Assembly (NCBI GenBank): GCA_900100325.1
Contig: LT629697.1
Coordinates: 1,857,423-1,921,422, forward strand
DNA from: Frankineae bacterium MT45
GTDB lineage: Bacteria > Actinomycetota > Actinomycetes > Mycobacteriales > Jatrophihabitantaceae
Direction of reading: 5' to 3'
DNA: 64,000 nt
Below the pieces are notes generated by a model. The model was not told the DNA's origin and made no database searches. It worked only from the letters and a program-made list of their open reading frames with translations. A program made the position numbers and the translations under genes. Positions 23,401 through 32,079 of this stretch are shown piece by piece (the stretch's first letter is position 1; each line of letters starts with the position of its first letter).

Positions 23401-24852
23401 CTAGTGCTCTTCGGTGGAGCGCGAGTCAGTCAGGGTCAGCGCGCCCCAGCAAGCAATCAGGCCGACGATGACCGCGAGGGTCAGATAGATGACCCGCTCG
23501 CCGTGGAAGAACGAGGCGACCAGGTCGCTGCTCCACGTCCCGTCCGGCAGGGCCACCGTCACCAGGGCGGCGATGAGCGTGCCGACGACCGCGGTGCCGA
23601 CGCTCGTACCAACCTCCTGCGCTGTGTCGTTGAGCGCCGTCCCGATCGAAGTCCGGTTGCTGGGCATCGCACCGACGAGCGCAACGGCACAGATCGTCAT
23701 CACTGTCCGCAAGCCGATGGTGAGCAGCACCAAGCAGACGGCAATGGCTGGGTACCCGTGGTCGACGCCCCAGGCGAGACCCAGGAGTGAGCCGGCGAGC
23801 ATGAGGGCACCGATCAGGCAGGCGATGCGGTGGCCGTATCGCCTGACGAAGAACTCGGGGATCGGAGTTGCGGCGATCATCGTCAGGATGAGCGGCAGGT
23901 TCGCCAGCCCCGCTCGCATCGGACTCCATCCATACGCGTACTGGAAGTGCAGGATCAGGCTGAACATGACGCCGGCCATCGCGATCGAGGTGCCGACCTG
24001 GGCGATCGCCGCGCCCCGGACGGTGGAGTTGGAGAAGATGGTCAGATCCAGCATCGGCTCGGCTGTCCGGCGCTCGTGCCACACGAACGCGATGCCGGCC
24101 AGCAGCGCGCCGATCGCCGAGGCGAGAGTGGCCACCGAGAGCCAGCCGTGGTCGACGCCGCTGGTCGCCGTGTAGCAGGCAAGGCCGATGGTGGCGATGC
24201 TGAGGACCGCTCCTGGCAGGTCGAGCGCGTCGTGGGTCAGGCCGTCTGGCCGGTCGGCGGCAACGCCGAAGCGCACACCCAGCCAGGCAATGAGGGCGAT
24301 GGGGGCGTTGACGACCAGAAGCCACTCCCAGCCCACGTGGGCCAGGGCGGTCCCGCCGAGCAGCGGGCCGAGGATGAAGCCGGTCATGCCGACGACGATC
24401 ATCAGGGTCATCGCGCGCATCCGCAGCGCCTCGTCGTCGAAGAGCCGGAAGACCAGCGAGTTCGTGATCGGCGCCATCATCGCGGCGGCGACACCGAGAG
24501 CCGCCCGCAGCGCGATGAGCTCGCCGCTCGAGTTGACGGCCAGGACAGCGAGGCTGATCGTGCCGAAGGCGGCCAGCCCGACCAGCAGGACGCGGCGACG
24601 GCCGAGCCGGTCCGCCGCGGAGCCTGCGGTGAGGAGCAGACCGCCGAAGGTGAGCGAGTACGCCCCGCTGACCCACTGCAGTGCCGTAGTGCCGCCGCCG
24701 ATGTCGCGGCCGATCGTTGGCAGCGCGATCGTCAGCAGGGTGTTGTCGACCATCTCCACGAAGAAGGCCAAGCACAGCGCCGCCAGCGGAATCCAGGCCG
24801 CTTTCAGGGAGAGATAGGTGCCGCGTGATGCGGTCTCAGTTGTCGCGCTCAT
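23401..24852 (-). CDS. MFS transporter, EmrB/QacA (DHA2) family
   Basis: A 483-residue protein with about 14 membrane helices. Visible motifs: FFVEMVDNTLLTIALPTIGRDIGGGTTALQWVSGAYSLTFGGLLLTAGSAADRLGRRRVLLVGL (motif A GSAADRLGRRR), MMAPITNSLVFRLF, and motif C-like GMTGFILGPLLGGTALAHVGWEWLLVVNAPIAL. These transporters export drugs or toxic metabolites by proton exchange. GAGG lies 5 bases before the ATG. It converges with the STAS gene, 14 bases apart. Confidence 0.9.
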   Translation of the reverse strand: MSATTETASRGTYLSLKAAWIPLAALCLAFFVEMVDNTLLTIALPTIGRDIGGGTTALQWVSGAYSLTFGGLLLTAGSAADRLGRRRVLLVGLAAFGTISLAVLAVNSSGELIALRAALGVAAAMMAPITNSLVFRLFDDEALRMRAMTLMIVVGMTGFILGPLLGGTALAHVGWEWLLVVNAPIALIAWLGVRFGVAADRPDGLTHDALDLPGAVLSIATIGLACYTATSGVDHGWLSVATLASAIGALLAGIAFVWHERRTAEPMLDLTIFSNSTVRGAAIAQVGTSIAMAGVMFSLILHFQYAYGWSPMRAGLANLPLILTMIAATPIPEFFVRRYGHRIACLIGALMLAGSLLGLAWGVDHGYPAIAVCLVLLTIGLRTVMTICAVALVGAMPSNRTSIGTALNDTAQEVGTSVGTAVVGTLIAALVTVALPDGTWSSDLVASFFHGERVIYLTLAVIVGLIACWGALTLTDSRSTEEH

Positions 24853-24997
24853 TGCGGCCTCCCATGTCGGTCATGTAGCTGTGACGGCGTCGCAGCTACC
24901 TCGGTTCTCATGGTCAGAATCATGGCTGACCCCGATGACATATCGCGCACACGCCGCTGACACGCCCCTGCCGCCGGCTGGCAGAAGGACCTCATGA

Positions 24998-25408
24998 CTA
25001 ACTTGACCAGGCGCCTTCGCCGAGAACCTTCTCCGGGGTGATGTGGAAGATGTAGCCGGGAGGGGCGTCGGGACCGGGGAAGACCACGTCCGGGCCCATA
25101 TAGGTCCGCGCCAACTCCTGCAGCAGCTCCGGACCACCTCCCTCGGTGACGCGTGCGGTCCCGTGTACGACCAGGTATTCGTCCAGCCCACGCTCGCTCT
25201 TGGTCGGCGACTGGACGACGAGTGCGACCCGTCGATCACGCTCGACGTTGCGAACCTTGATCCGCTTGGGCAACGAGGCGATGACCAATTCGTCGCAATC
25301 GAGGCCGACCCACACACCACTGACCTGCGGAGTGCCGTCAGCGTTGATGGTGATGAACTGAGCTATCGCGTTGGATTCGAGCAACGCGCGCGCGGCGTCA
25401 TTGAACAT
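24998..25408 (-). CDS. PPOX-class F420-dependent oxidoreductase family protein
   Basis: A 136-residue split-barrel protein: ALLESNAIAQFITINADGTPQVSGVWVGLDCDELVIASLPKRIKVRNVERDRRVALVVQSP, then YLVVHGTARVTEGGG. The K-x-R-N-x-x-R-D-x-R-V segment binds the phosphate of F420 or FMN in this family. The family reduces small aromatic or tetrapyrrole substrates; the actual substrate is unknown. It is monocistronic, in the same family as the truncated gene at the window start. Confidence 0.87.
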   Translation of the reverse strand: MFNDAARALLESNAIAQFITINADGTPQVSGVWVGLDCDELVIASLPKRIKVRNVERDRRVALVVQSPTKSERGLDEYLVVHGTARVTEGGGPELLQELARTYMGPDVVFPGPDAPPGYIFHITPEKVLGEGAWSS

Positions 25409-25467
25409 GCCGCAACCCTAACCACAAGAGGAGTGATCGGGACAGGGATCACCGCTACGCTGCCTTC

Positions 25468-25818
25468 GTGATCGAGATCGGTAGTCGAATGCGGAGTCAG
25501 CCAGCTCCCCCGCACATCGTCTCGGATTGTTTGACCAACCCGTATCGAGATCCCAGCCGTCCGTGGCTGCTGCTGCTCGACGACGAGCGCCCGCCGGAGA
25601 TCACCGTGATCGGCACGAAGGTTGTCTGGAGCTCACTATGGCTAAGGCGCCCGGACGCCCGCATCGAGTTCGAACCACTTATCGGCAAGTCCGGAACCGA
25701 TCTGCGATGGACGCTGTACGTCGATCCGCCCATGCCCGAGGAACCGCTCGTCGGGCATATGCGCAGCCGCCTGAACGAGCTGATCAACGCGAACCTGCGC
25801 TACTCCTTCGGGCAATGA
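25468..25818 (+). CDS. Conserved hypothetical protein, 116 residues
   Basis: From a GTG start, a small soluble protein with a strand-rich core (PPEITVIGTKVVWSSLWLRRPDARIEFEPLIG; DLRWTLYVDPP) and a C-terminal helix (GHMRSRLNELINANLRYSFG). The pattern resembles a truncated helix-grip (SRPBCC-type) fold, but this is a weak impression. It stands alone between the PPOX gene and the LigD-polymerase gene. Confidence 0.6.
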   Translation: MIEIGSRMRSQPAPPHIVSDCLTNPYRDPSRPWLLLLDDERPPEITVIGTKVVWSSLWLRRPDARIEFEPLIGKSGTDLRWTLYVDPPMPEEPLVGHMRSRLNELINANLRYSFGQ

Positions 25819-25909
25819 CGCGACGCCGTCAGCCGCCACATACTGGATATCGCCGTCTGGCGCCGCTGCCGGACTGACAGATGTCTGACGGCTAGGCCAA
25901 GATGTTTCT

Positions 25910-26860
25910 ATGGCCACGAGTGAGACCCGCGACGGTGTTGCCCTCACCAACCTCGACGAGACGCTCTTCGACGGCGCCGATGCGACCAAGCGCGGCCTCG
26001 TCGACTACCTCGACGCGCTCCATCCGCAGATCATCGCGGCGCTCAACAACCGTCCGCTGTCGGTCATTCGAGCGCTCCGAGGCCAGAAGCCGTTCATGCA
26101 GAAGAATGTGCCTAAATACACGCCGGATTGGGTCGCTACCACCTCGGTCTGGTCGGCCGCCTCGAAGCGCGAGATCGCCTACGCGCTGTGCAACGATCGG
26201 CGTACCTTGCTCTGGTTGGCCAATCAGCGCAGCATCGAGTTTCACCCCACGCTGTTTCGCATTCCCGACATCGATGCACCGACCCATCTCGTCCTCGACC
26301 TCGACCCACCTGAGGGGAGCGACTTCGGCAGCGTCGTGGCCTCGGCCGCGCTCGTCCGCGAGGCGCTGTCGGCGCTTGACCTGACCAGCGCGGTAAAGAC
26401 CAGCGGGTCCAAGGGTGTGCATATCTTCGTGCCGGTGACCGGGGCCAACACCGAGGAGGTCGCCCTGGCCACCCGGGCCCTGGCGGTCCGGGCCGAGTCG
26501 CTCGACCCTGCGCTGGCCACCACCGCGTTCATCAAGGCTGATCGTGAGGGCAAGGTCTTTCTCGATTCGACGCGCGTCGGCGGTGCCAGCGTGGCCGCTG
26601 TCTACAGCCCACGGCTGCGACCTGGTACGCCGGTGTCGTTCCCCGTCCCGTGGTCCGACCTGGGCAGCGTGACCCCAGCCGATTTCACGCTCCGCAGCGC
26701 GCCCGCGCTCCTGGGCGAGTCCGATCCCTGGACGACCCTGATGCCGGCGCCCCAGCCGCTGCCGCCCGTCCTCGTCGAGGAGGGGCGCGGCATCCCGGCC
26801 GCCCGCGCTCAGGCGCTGCACGAGGAACTACGGCGACACCATCGCGGCGAGCAGCGTTAG
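25910..26860 (+). CDS. ligD: LigD-type polymerase/primase domain protein
   Basis: A 316-residue stand-alone archaeo-eukaryotic-primase-like domain of the LigD polymerase family. The DxD metal site is in THLVLDLDPPEGSDFG (Asp130/Asp132); KTSGSKGVHIFVPV carries the conserved nucleotide-binding SGxKGxH, and VFLDSTRVGGASVAAVYSPRLRPGTPVSFPVPW follows. In non-homologous end joining this domain adds or fills in nucleotides at broken ends. No ligase, nuclease or Ku gene is present in the window. The gene symbol refers to the domain family only. Confidence 0.85.
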   Translation: MATSETRDGVALTNLDETLFDGADATKRGLVDYLDALHPQIIAALNNRPLSVIRALRGQKPFMQKNVPKYTPDWVATTSVWSAASKREIAYALCNDRRTLLWLANQRSIEFHPTLFRIPDIDAPTHLVLDLDPPEGSDFGSVVASAALVREALSALDLTSAVKTSGSKGVHIFVPVTGANTEEVALATRALAVRAESLDPALATTAFIKADREGKVFLDSTRVGGASVAAVYSPRLRPGTPVSFPVPWSDLGSVTPADFTLRSAPALLGESDPWTTLMPAPQPLPPVLVEEGRGIPAARAQALHEELRRHHRGEQR

Positions 26861-26920
26861 CGGCCGACGGCATCACGGCGTCGTTTCGGAATCGGCACTG
26901 CAGTAGGGCAGGGTTGTCGT

Positions 26921-27928
26921 ATGAGCTCCCGATCCCCGCATGGCACCGACACCTCGGACGAGCCGGTACGCCATGCCGTGCGCACGTACGCCGCGCTGCA
27001 GCCCGACCTGAATGCCCTGACGGAGCGGTACGTCGCGATCATCACCACCGTGCTCGACGACGCCGGCATCAACTATCTGAGCATCACCAGCCGCACCAAG
27101 AGCGTGGCGTCGTTCGCGGCTAAGGCTGCGCGGACGTCAGACGGTTCGCCCTTGTACCCGGACCCGCTGACTCAGATCACCGACGTCGTGGGCGTCCGAG
27201 TGGTCACCTACCTGCAGAGCGATGTCGTCGCGGTGGCCCAGTTGCTGGCCGACCAGTTGACGCTCATCGACGACCGGGATCTCGGTGAGGAGACCGCCCG
27301 CGACGGCCGTTTCGGGTACGCCAGCCGGCACCTGCTCATCGCCTCTCCCGCCGTCCCTGAACGGCCGGCGTCGGTCCAGGTGCGCACCGTTCTTCAGCAC
27401 GCGTGGGCCGAGTTCGAACACGACATCCGCTACAAGGGCACCGTGCCGGCCGAGTTGGCGCCGGACCTGGAGCGACGGTTCACGCTCGCCGCCGGGCTGC
27501 TCGAGCTCGCCGACCGCGAGTTCTCCGAGATCCGCAACCGGCTGCAGTCGGCGGCGGCACTGCGTCACCCCGACTTTGATCCGGCCGACCCGCGCATCAG
27601 CCCGCAGGAGTTGACCACCTTCCTGGCCACGCAGTACCCCGAAGCGGGCTGGTCGCGCACTGAGCACTACAGCTGGATCTCCGGACTGCTCCTCGAACTG
27701 GGCATCACATCGCTCGACGAGTTGGGTGGGCTGCTCACGTCGGTGGACATGGACGCGCTGATCACCCGCATGGGCTACCGCTACCCCGCCGGCGCCGTCC
27801 GCCGACTCGATGACGCACTGCTGGCCGTCTTCGGCGAACGGTACGTCGAGCTGACCGGCAACGCGCACCGCATCCCGCTGCTCACCAGCCGGCTGGAGAA
27901 GCTCTCCGCGCGCTCCGGCTCCGAGTGA
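26921..27928 (+). CDS. RelA/SpoT-type (p)ppGpp synthetase domain protein
   Basis: A 335-residue protein with the synthetase fold only; no HD hydrolase domain. Seen: YLSITSRTKSVASFAAKAAR (substrate-binding R-x-K-S-x-x-S), DPLTQITDVVGVRVVTYLQSDV, the GRFGYASRHLLI segment and VQVRTVLQHAWAEFEHDIRYK. These match (p)ppGpp synthetases that transfer pyrophosphate from ATP to GTP/GDP. The C-terminal ~130 residues (ISPQELTTFLATQYPE..., LTSVDMDALITRMGYRYPAG) are longer than in small alarmone synthetases and may be regulatory. It is 60 bases downstream of the LigD gene. Confidence 0.87.
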   Translation: MSSRSPHGTDTSDEPVRHAVRTYAALQPDLNALTERYVAIITTVLDDAGINYLSITSRTKSVASFAAKAARTSDGSPLYPDPLTQITDVVGVRVVTYLQSDVVAVAQLLADQLTLIDDRDLGEETARDGRFGYASRHLLIASPAVPERPASVQVRTVLQHAWAEFEHDIRYKGTVPAELAPDLERRFTLAAGLLELADREFSEIRNRLQSAAALRHPDFDPADPRISPQELTTFLATQYPEAGWSRTEHYSWISGLLLELGITSLDELGGLLTSVDMDALITRMGYRYPAGAVRRLDDALLAVFGERYVELTGNAHRIPLLTSRLEKLSARSGSE

Positions 27929-27959
27929 TCCGAAAAATACGCGGAAATGCGGTGCCGGC

Positions 27960-28649
27960 CTAGTCGTTCGCTGGCAGCTGCAGCTGGATTCGGTCGCCAA
28001 CCCATTCGGCGTGGATTTCGCTCAAATCCCGAATGATCCAGGTGGCATCGGCCAGTTCGGCGACGGAGTGCGTTGTTCTTACGGCGAGAACTCGTGCTCC
28101 TGCCGCGCGACCGGCGCTGACGCCCGCCGCCGAGTCCTCAATGACGACGCACCTATCGGCGGCGATGCCCAACAGTTCGGCGGCAAGCAGGAAGGGGTCG
28201 GGCTCCGGCTTGCCGCGCGCTACATCGGCGATCGTCACCAGAATCCGGGGCCGGGGGAGCCCGGCCTTGCTCAGGCTGGCGGTCGCCAGACGGAGATCGC
28301 CACTCGTGACGATGGCCCATCGATCCTCCGGGATCGCCTGCAGAAGGCCCCTCGCACCTGGTAGCGCGCGGACCGGAAGGTCAGGATCGGCTTGACGGAG
28401 CAGCACGGCTTCGAGCGTTCGCTGATGCTCGGCCGGCGACAGACCGGGCGCGGCCCGATTCAGCACCTCGGCCGCCGGAATTCCGTGAATGTGCGGAGCG
28501 AACGCTCCCCAGGGCAGGTCCAGCCCAGCGGCGACACCTCGCCAGCTCGCCTCGAACGCCTCCGTCGTGTCGACCAGCGTGCCATCCAGGTCCAAGAGCA
28601 GCGCATCGGTGGTGACAATCCGTGCTGCTCGCTCCGCGACGCTGTTCAT
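27960..28649 (-). CDS. HAD-superfamily hydrolase, phosphoglycolate-phosphatase-like
   Basis: A 229-residue enzyme with all HAD motifs: DALLLDLDGTLVDTT (nucleophile Asp20, acid Asp22), VTSGD (motif II), KPEPDPFLLAAELLG (motif III Lys), and VIEDSAAGVSAGRAAGA (motif IV). The helical cap lies between residues 30 and 95. It resembles the sugar-phosphate or phosphoglycolate phosphatases of subfamily IA; the substrate is unknown. GGAGAG lies 6 bases before the ATG. It converges with the RelA-like gene. Confidence 0.9.
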   Translation of the reverse strand: MNSVAERAARIVTTDALLLDLDGTLVDTTEAFEASWRGVAAGLDLPWGAFAPHIHGIPAAEVLNRAAPGLSPAEHQRTLEAVLLRQADPDLPVRALPGARGLLQAIPEDRWAIVTSGDLRLATASLSKAGLPRPRILVTIADVARGKPEPDPFLLAAELLGIAADRCVVIEDSAAGVSAGRAAGARVLAVRTTHSVAELADATWIIRDLSEIHAEWVGDRIQLQLPAND

Positions 28650-28676
28650 TGGGAGCTCTCCGATCAGCCGGCGCCC

Positions 28677-29531
28677 CTACAACCCGGCGGCGTCGGTGCC
28701 GTCGACCGCAGGGGACCGATCTCCGGACCGCAGCGACTCGAACCCCCGCCGGTCGTGGGCGGAGAAGACCGAGACTGAGCGGTCGTGGGCCAGCTCCTGC
28801 AGACGGGCCAGGTTTTTAAGGCGATTCTCCTTCTCAGTCTGCACGATGACCTGAAAGACGCGCAGGCCGGGCGTGCAGGTCGGCGGCTGCGCCATCTGCC
28901 CGTGATAGAAGTACGCGTCGCCGGCGTGCATCAGCCAACCGTCTCCGGTGTCGACCGCGACCCCCGAATGTCCCCGCGTGTGTCCGGCCAGTGGAACGAG
29001 GAGGATCTCCGGGGGCAGGCCGGGCAGGTCGCGTACCGCCTCGAAGCCGTGCCACGTCTCGCCGGAGGCGGTGTGCTCGACCCACTTCGGAGCATGCGCC
29101 CACTGACGCTGCACGTAGCGGTCCTTCTCCAGGCGCGTCCTCGGGTTCCTCGCCGCCGCCAGTTCAGTCGCGCTGAGGTGCACCTGCGCATCTGGGAAGT
29201 CACGCAATCCACCGGCATGGTCCACGTCCAGGTGCGTCACCACGATGTGCCGCACGTCCGAACGCTGGAACCCGAGCGCTTCGACCTGAGCCGCCGCGGT
29301 CTCGGCGCGATCCAGAGCCGGCCGCACGACGGTCCGGAAGACGGCCGGCAGCTGCTTCGGGTTGGCGACATCCTCTAGCCCGAGCCCGGTGTCGACGAGG
29401 ACCAGGCCGCCGTCGGTTTCGATCAGCAGGCAGTGGGCGACCAGACGAGCGCCGCTCACCGTGCCGGTGCCGCTGATGAGACGCCCGCCGGAGGGGCGCA
29501 TGGTCGCGCAGTTGAGGTGATGGACCTTCAT
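28677..29531 (-). CDS. MBL-fold metallo-hydrolase
   Basis: A 284-residue enzyme with the metallo-beta-lactamase signature THLDVDHAGGLRDFPDA (HxDxDH), the third histidine in LAGHTRGHSGVAVDTG, the bridging Asp in MHAGDAYFYHG and a late His in FSAHDRRGFESL. It resembles N-acyl-homoserine-lactonase-like and related family members, but quorum-quenching activity cannot be asserted. It lies 27 bases upstream of the HAD gene on the same strand, suggesting co-transcription. Confidence 0.88.
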   Translation of the reverse strand: MKVHHLNCATMRPSGGRLISGTGTVSGARLVAHCLLIETDGGLVLVDTGLGLEDVANPKQLPAVFRTVVRPALDRAETAAAQVEALGFQRSDVRHIVVTHLDVDHAGGLRDFPDAQVHLSATELAAARNPRTRLEKDRYVQRQWAHAPKWVEHTASGETWHGFEAVRDLPGLPPEILLVPLAGHTRGHSGVAVDTGDGWLMHAGDAYFYHGQMAQPPTCTPGLRVFQVIVQTEKENRLKNLARLQELAHDRSVSVFSAHDRRGFESLRSGDRSPAVDGTDAAGL

Positions 29532-29571
29532 AGACGCTTGTATAACATCTGGCGTCGCCCTCGGGCTAGGG

Positions 29572-29949
29572 TCAGCCCATAGCCAGCCGGGCCGCCATCG
29601 CGTCCCGGACCGCAGTGAGGGCCGAGTACGGACGGATGAAGACGGTCAGCTCGGCGACCCGCCCCTCGTCGTCGTAACGCAGCAGGTCGATGCCGTCGAC
29701 GCTGCGGTCACCGACTCGCGCCGAGAAGCGCAGCATCTCGTCCTGGTTCTCGGTGATCTGGCCGACGTAGGTGAAGCCCTCGAGCACCTCGATGACGTTG
29801 CTCAGCAGCAGCATCGTCACGTCGCGCCCCTGGTAGGGCTTGTGCACGGCCGGGCTTCGGAACACGACGTCCGGACTCAGCGTCGCTTCGATCGCGGCGA
29901 GATCATGCGTCTCGACGGCAGTTCGGAATCCGCCCACGCCATCCTCCAA
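29572..29949 (-). CDS. SnoaL-like (NTF2-fold) protein
   Basis: A 125-residue protein: FRTAVETHDLAAIEATLSPDVVFRSPAVHKPYQGRDVTMLLLSNVIEVLEGFTYVGQI and a beta-rich end IDLLRYDDEGRVAELTVFIRPYSAL. This is the cone-shaped NTF2/SnoaL-like fold used by polyketide cyclases, steroid isomerases and many binding proteins. No catalytic assignment is possible. It lies 40 bases upstream of the MBL gene, same strand. Confidence 0.85.
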   Translation of the reverse strand: MEDGVGGFRTAVETHDLAAIEATLSPDVVFRSPAVHKPYQGRDVTMLLLSNVIEVLEGFTYVGQITENQDEMLRFSARVGDRSVDGIDLLRYDDEGRVAELTVFIRPYSALTAVRDAMAARLAMG

Positions 29950-30087
29950 TCAGCTGTCGACCTCCTCGGCCGTTCAGCGCCACGCTATCGGGTGGACGAG
30001 GCCGGTCGCATCGACCCACCGTTGGCCCCGACGGCACCTTGAGGGCTACGGTCGAGCTGACCAGCCCGTCGCACCCGCGGAGGCATC

Positions 30088-30489
30088 ATGAGCGTCCTCG
30101 TCAGCTACATCCCCACGCCCGAAGGCTGGGCCGCCTATCAAGTCGGGGTTGCGGAGGCCGAGCTCCGCGGTGCCTCCGTCGTGATCGTCAACGTCCGCAC
30201 CGGAAACAATGCCGCCGCGGTCACCTCAGCTGACGAGAAGGACCTCGACGCCGTGCGCAGTGACCTCGCCGCCCGCGGTATCGCGCACGAGATCGTCCAG
30301 GAGATCGACGCCGCGAACACCGCCGCCGCCGTTCTCAAGGTCGCCGCCGAACATGGGGCTGAGCTCATCGTCGTTGGACTGAGACGCACCTCCCCGGTGC
30401 GTATGGCGCTACTCGGTAGCAACGCGCAGCAGATCATCCTCTCGGCCGAGTGCCCCGTCCTCTCGGTACGCCCGACGGTCACCGCCTAG
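30088..30489 (+). CDS. Universal stress protein (UspA family)
   Basis: A 133-residue single Usp domain: MSVLVSYIPTPEGWAAYQVGVAEAELRGASVVIVNV at the start and ELIVVGLRRTSPVRMALLGSNAQQIILSAECPVLSVRP at the end. The latter carries the nucleotide-binding G-x2-R/G-x9-G-S loop, so ATP binding is likely. Usp proteins protect against starvation and respiratory stress. It is divergent from the SnoaL-like gene by 138 bases. Confidence 0.9.
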   Translation: MSVLVSYIPTPEGWAAYQVGVAEAELRGASVVIVNVRTGNNAAAVTSADEKDLDAVRSDLAARGIAHEIVQEIDAANTAAAVLKVAAEHGAELIVVGLRRTSPVRMALLGSNAQQIILSAECPVLSVRPTVTA

Positions 30490-30507
30490 CCCAGCGGCGG
30501 GCCAGCG

Positions 30508-30523
30508 CCGGGTCAGTGCCCGG
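30508..30523. terminator. Short hairpin between convergent UspA and enoyl-CoA hydratase genes
   Basis: CCGGG (30508-30512) and CCCGG (30519-30523) with a 6-base loop overlap the stop codon of the hydratase gene. The stem is only 5 bp with no T-run on either side, so this is a weak candidate. Confidence 0.25.
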
Positions 30524-31328
30524 TAAAAGTGGGACGCTGCTTCTGGGTGAAGGCGGCGGTCGCCGCGGCGAAGTCGTCGGTGGTGGTCATCCGCCCCTGC
30601 AGGCTCGCCTCCAGGTCGAGCTGCTCAGCCAAACCACTCAATCCGCCGAGCGCACTGCGGTTGATGAGCTGCTTGGTCGCGGCGTAGGAGAGTGTCGGTC
30701 CGGCGGCCAGCCGGAGCACCAGATCCTCGGTGATCGCACTGAGCTCCGCGTCGGGCACCACCCGGTCGGCCAGGCCCCAACTCAGCGCCTCCGCGGCCGG
30801 CACCCTTTCGGCCAGCAGCGCCATGACGAAGGCGCGTCCCATGCCGACCCGAGCGGGAACGGTGAGACTCGCGCCCCCGTCGGCGGTGAGGCCGAGATTG
30901 GCGAAGGCCAGCAGGAAGTAGGCCGACTCGGAGGCGATGACCAGATCGCAGGCCAACGCCACCGAACAGCCGATGCCGGCCGCCGCTCCCTGCACTGCCG
31001 CAATCACCGGTTTGGGCATCTCACGTAACGCCATGATGGTGGCGTTGCTGACCTCGCGCAGCCCGCGCTCGATCTCGCCTTCGGCGGCACCCGAGAGGCC
31101 GGTCTTGATGTCGGCGCCGGCCGAGAACGCGGTGCCGGCGCCGGTGATGAGGATGCTCCGGACCTCCTCATCCGAACCCAGTTCGCGCAGCACCCGCAGC
31201 AGCTCGACCGAGAGTTCACGGTCGAGGGCGTTCAACTGCTGCGGGCGGCGGAACTCGATACGGGCGGCGGCGCCGCGGCGCGCGACGCCGAGCGAGGGGT
31301 GGCCTGCGATCTCCTGCCAGTCATTCAT
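30513..31328 (-). CDS. Enoyl-CoA hydratase/isomerase family protein
   Basis: A 271-residue crotonase-fold enzyme: LNALDRELSVELLRVLRELGSDEEVRSILITGAGTAFSAGADIKTG (oxyanion-hole and CoA-binding region), MPKPVIAAVQGAAAGIGCSVALACDLVIASESAYFLLAFANLGLTADGGAS with the second oxyanion Gly and the catalytic-region acid position, and RVPAAEALSWGLADRVVPDAEL. It hydrates or isomerises enoyl-CoA esters in beta-oxidation-type pathways. The ATG at 31328 is taken as start; another ATG is two codons upstream. Confidence 0.9.
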   Translation of the reverse strand: MNDWQEIAGHPSLGVARRGAAARIEFRRPQQLNALDRELSVELLRVLRELGSDEEVRSILITGAGTAFSAGADIKTGLSGAAEGEIERGLREVSNATIMALREMPKPVIAAVQGAAAGIGCSVALACDLVIASESAYFLLAFANLGLTADGGASLTVPARVGMGRAFVMALLAERVPAAEALSWGLADRVVPDAELSAITEDLVLRLAAGPTLSYAATKQLINRSALGGLSGLAEQLDLEASLQGRMTTTDDFAAATAAFTQKQRPTFTGH

Positions 31329-31351
31329 GATCACTGACCTTAGCGACCGGC

Positions 31352-31870
31352 TCAGGTCTGAGGCTGGTGCTCCTGCTCCAGGCTCGCCTTCAGATTGCGC
31401 AGGGTGATGTGGATGTTGCGGGCATTGAAGTCGGCGAAGGACTTCTTCCGGGTGACGATGCGGTCAAAGATGGTGGCGGCGAAGTCGGGCCAGCCGCTGC
31501 GGTCGTCGGTCCAGGTTTCGGTGACGCGGGTCCCGCCCTCTACCGGCTCCAACGAGTACTCCCAGGACGCGATCGGCACGTTGAGCCGGGGTCGGCGCAG
31601 TCCGAACTTGTTCACCTGGAACGCGAAACGTCGGCCCGGATCGGCGGCCGTGACGGTGCACTGAGTGCACCAGCGAAAGCCGTGACGCTTGTTCTGCCCG
31701 ATGAAGGTGGCGCCGACCAAGGGGCCGACGGCTGACTGCTGTGGCAGCGTCGCGCCGGTGTTCTCCGGGCTCCAGCGGGACGTCTGGGTCGGGTCGCTCA
31801 CGTGCTGGTAGATCGCGGCCGCCTCCAGCCCGATCACAATGCTCTCCGACACCGAGAATCGTCTTGGCAT
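31352..31870 (-). CDS. SRPBCC-family polyketide-cyclase/dehydrase-like protein
   Basis: A 172-residue protein with SVSESIVIGLEAAAIYQHVSDPTQTSRWSPENTGA, a typical helix-grip N-terminus (I-x-x-x-x-x-VY-x-x-VSDP), GATFIGQNKRHGFRWCTQCTVTAADPGRRFAFQV, and WEYSLEPVEGGTRVTETWTDDRSGW. It binds a small hydrophobic ligand or lipid in the cytosol. It lies 23 bases upstream of the enoyl-CoA hydratase, same strand, so the two are probably co-transcribed in lipid metabolism. Confidence 0.87.
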   Translation of the reverse strand: MPRRFSVSESIVIGLEAAAIYQHVSDPTQTSRWSPENTGATLPQQSAVGPLVGATFIGQNKRHGFRWCTQCTVTAADPGRRFAFQVNKFGLRRPRLNVPIASWEYSLEPVEGGTRVTETWTDDRSGWPDFAATIFDRIVTRKKSFADFNARNIHITLRNLKASLEQEHQPQT

Positions 31871-32079
31871 GTCTCTCCTTCGCTACTGCGACCGCTATGT
31901 GCGACGCAGCCTACTCGCCAGTACGGAACCGAGGGTCTGGAGCGAGGCGAGGAGCGCCGGGACACGCCGACGATGTATCACCCTCCAGGGATTAGACAGT
32001 TGTCATGGAAGCCTGATAAGTCTGAATACGGCGATGGTCGCTCAATGCGGGCAACTTTCGGGCGGGAGGTGCGGCTACG

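Noticed and set aside
23426-24852. Long alternative frames over the second MFS gene on both strands
   Set aside because: No motif; the MFS frame has motif A and motif C and a good ribosome site.
25910-26860. Full NHEJ cassette (LigD ligase, nuclease, Ku)
   Set aside because: Only the polymerase domain is encoded; no ligase motif or Ku gene is seen in the window.
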